Assembly: GCA_963716455.1 (NCBI GenBank)
Contig: CAVQTK010000013.1
Span: forward strand, 124,001-188,000
Direction of reading: 5' to 3'
DNA length: 64,000 nucleotides
Origin: CAVQTK01 sp963716455
Lineage (GTDB): Bacteria > Pseudomonadota > Gammaproteobacteria > Coxiellales > Coxiellaceae
In this document: piece after piece, positions 62,107 through 64,000 of the stretch
How the letters are laid out: each line of letters begins with the position of its first letter
Position numbering within the stretch: the first letter of the stretch is position 1
Made by a program: the position numbers and the translations under genes
Notes under the pieces: generated by a model
The model's database searches: none
What the model saw: only the letters and a program-made list of their open reading frames with translations
Told to the model about the DNA's origin: nothing

Positions 62107-62914
62107 TTATTCAGTCGTCAACGGCCTAGTTATTGTTTGCTTAGGAGCAGGTAGAGAAGCTTCTTTAGAAGTTCTGTTATGCGATTGCGATACAGAAGGT
62201 TTAGGTGCTACTGACGGATCTGAAATAACTCTGGGAGCAGCTGAAACAGTTCTAGATTGATAATTCACCGAGGGTTCACTACCCATAGAAAGAGGGGTAT
62301 TAGTAGTTGGTGTTGGGGGTGGAGTTGGAATCGATTGAGAACTAGTGCTAACATTCTGATCACTTAAAGGTTTAATTTGCGTAGTAGTAAGTTGGCGGCG
62401 AATTGGAAGAAGTAGATGGAATCGATACAGCAGTAGCAGTGGCAGCCGGAGTTGAAGTAGAAGAAGTAACACCTACTTGATGAACCTTTTGACCTTGCCA
62501 CCACATCATAACTAAAGCTACTAAAGTTATTAGTATTAAAAAACTAACCCAAAACAAAAAACCAGAACGGCGCCCTTCACTTCGTGGTTGGTAGATTGGA
62601 ATGCCTTGATGACTAGCAATTGGCAAATGAATTTCTGCTGTTCCTACTGAGTCAGCAACAATCTCAAAGGCCTGCAAAATATCTGCATCTGCAACACCTA
62701 CTAACCTTGCATATAGCAATAAATAACCACGGGCATAAGTTCTTGCTGATATGTGGGGATAATCATCTTTTTCGATATTCTTAATTGCTTGTGCACTTAA
62801 GCATAATTTACTTGCTACATCAGATTCAGTGAAACCCTTAGCTTCACGAGCAGGTCTCAGTAGCTCTCCTGGGGTTACTTGTAAAGAAACCGGTTTCAGT
62901 TCAGTTTCAGTCAT
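62107..62914 (-). CDS. rodZ: RodZ-like protein with Pro/Thr/Ser linker (frameshifted)
   Basis: RodZ links cell-shape proteins to the inner membrane. Residues 14-85 form the helix-turn-helix domain (GELLRPAREAKGFTESDVAS, AQAIKNIEKDDYPHISARTYARGYLLLYARLVG). One membrane helix lies at 118-139 (FLFWVSFLILITLVALVMMW). A Thr/Ser/Pro-rich periplasmic linker follows. The frame stops at NSPPTYYYAN, and the linker continues in another frame (QIKPLSDQNVSTSSQ, ending RPLTTE at 62107). The usual C-terminal DUF4115 domain is absent: the linker runs straight to the hisS start. So the protein appears C-terminally truncated as well as frameshifted in low-complexity sequence. Confidence 0.8.
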
Positions 62915-63085
62915 ATGGGATACCTTTATTTTATCAATTAGATAACAAGAGTAAGTATCAACTCATTCCTGAGTCAAGAGACGAAATCTCTCTATTTATA
63001 AAAGTAGACACTTCTCTATATCTTTAAAAAGATATCACATTTATTACTGAGATTCATCTTTTTATCTCGGACCTGCGAAGCCGAC

Positions 63086-63999
63086 TTACGATTCCCTCTG
63101 TTGCTTGCCCTTTCGACCAGTACGATCTGCAAATTTGCCTGCTAATTGACCACAAGCAGCTGCAATATCCCTCCCCGGGTACGACGCACCCAAGTTGGAA
63201 TTCCCTGGCTGGTCAAATATTCTTGAAAATATTCAATACTATCAGAATGCGAACAATTAAATTGAGAGCCTGGAAAAGGGTTAAACGGGATCAAGTTCAC
63301 TTTACACCGTATACCTTGCAACAAATTAGCCAATTCCTGAGCATGTCCTTTTTGATCATTAACTTGTGCCAACATGACATATTCGAATAATATTTTTTGC
63401 TTAGAAGTTTCCGGAAAATAATCACGACATATGGGCATTAAAACTTCTAGAGGGTATTTTTTATTCAACGGCACTAATTGAGAACGCAAAGTGTTATTAG
63501 GAGCATGCAATGACACAGCTAAGGAAACAGGACTCTCTTGTCGTAAGCGCTGCATTGCGGGAACCAACCCAGCGGTACTTAAAGTAACTCGGTATTTAGA
63601 CAACCCATAAGCAAAATCATCAAGCATCAATTCCATCGCGGCCACAACCGCCGAGTAATTTAACAAAGGTTCTCCCATACCCATCATCACTACGTTCTTA
63701 ATTATCAAGCTCGCTTGTTCTTGATCAGAAATTTGTCCAAGACGAAAACTAGCCCACCAAACTTGACCAATAATTTCATCCAGAGAGAGATTACGATTAA
63801 ACCCTGCCTGAGCAGTAGCGCAAAAACTGCAATTTAAACTACAGCCGGCCTGTGAAGATACACAGAGAGTTCCACGATTGAGTTCGGGAATAAAAACCGT
63901 TTCTATGGCATTACCATCTCTTAAACGCAACAACCATTTGTAGGTACCATCTACGGATAGCTGTTCTTGCAACAATTGCGGCACTTGGATGGTTGAATA
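63086..63999 (-). CDS. rlmN: 23S rRNA A2503/tRNA methyltransferase RlmN (partial; frameshift)
   Basis: Radical SAM enzyme that methylates A2503 of 23S rRNA and A37 of some tRNAs. The gene continues past the window end: the frame before the apparent start is open. Motifs: LREL-like QEQLSVDGTYKWLLRL, TLCVSSQAGCSLNCSFCATAQAGFNRNL (CxxxCxxC cluster), MGMGEPLLNY, KYRVTLSTAGLVPAM, SLAVSLHAPNNTLR and VNLIPFNPFPGS. Near 63166-63180 the frame shifts. The true C-terminus (DIAAACGQLAGKFADRTGRK), which carries the catalytic Cys, is in another frame ending at 63086. About 170 bases before the rodZ start hold nothing I recognise. Confidence 0.92.
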
Positions 64000-64000
64000 G

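Overview
The window looks like the chromosome of a low-GC gammaproteobacterium. The best guess is a Legionellales-type, amoeba- or arthropod-associated lineage. This is inference from gene content: a rlmN-rodZ-hisS-yfgM-der locus, an AmpG permease, a SUF locus with SufT, decaying genes, REP-like palindromes, and a first gene whose product carries three PPxY motifs. No rRNA, tRNA or CRISPR array was recognised.

Layout: (1) 1-2.9 kb is accessory DNA: a PPxY-rich protein with a broken continuation and a decayed DUF4143 ATPase. (2) 3.1-19.0 kb is a tightly overlapping operon for trehalose and alpha-glucan: treS plus maltokinase (split by a 1-nt break), malQ, glgB, treZ, a GH57/DUF3536 protein, treY and glgE. 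Together they can turn trehalose into maltose-1-phosphate, polymerise and branch it, and return glucan to trehalose. (3) 19.1-23.5 kb (minus strand) is a complete branched-chain amino-acid ABC transporter (livFGMHJ). (4) 23.9-29.5 kb holds a large exported beta-barrel/Ig-like surface protein and about 3 kb of decayed coding DNA. (5) 29.5-36.1 kb holds ampG, queH, a DUF378 protein, rimO, a frameshifted NUDIX gene, a frameshifted S66 LD-carboxypeptidase and a membrane-anchored GNAT. (6) 36.2-42.9 kb (minus) is a suf operon in which rrf2, sufB, sufC and sufS carry several frameshifts, while sufD, a fused SufU-SufA gene and sufT are intact; a perfect palindromic operator lies upstream. (7) 43-45.6 kb is a retron-like island: a reverse transcriptase with NAxxH, YADD and ITG motifs, a structured candidate ncRNA, and between them an unlisted 47-aa cationic/hydrophobic ORF. 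(8) 45.8-50.4 kb has two VapBC-type toxin-antitoxin pairs flanking a CDF metal exporter and sbcB. (9) 50.5-58.7 kb has a dienelactone hydrolase, xseA, a tripartite RND efflux system and an entericidin-like lipoprotein. (10) 58.8-64 kb (minus) is der, yfgM, hisS, rodZ and rlmN.

Two themes run through the window. First, a dispersed palindromic element with about 17-bp terminal inverted repeats (2882-3015, 46464-46624, 58336-58436, a remnant at 36141-36183) sits in intergenic gaps. Second, single-base frame breaks are frequent, including in hisS and der, which are normally essential. Some breaks are therefore probably sequence errors, whereas the multiply broken suf genes, the DUF4143 ATPase and the 26.6-29.5 kb region look like real decay.
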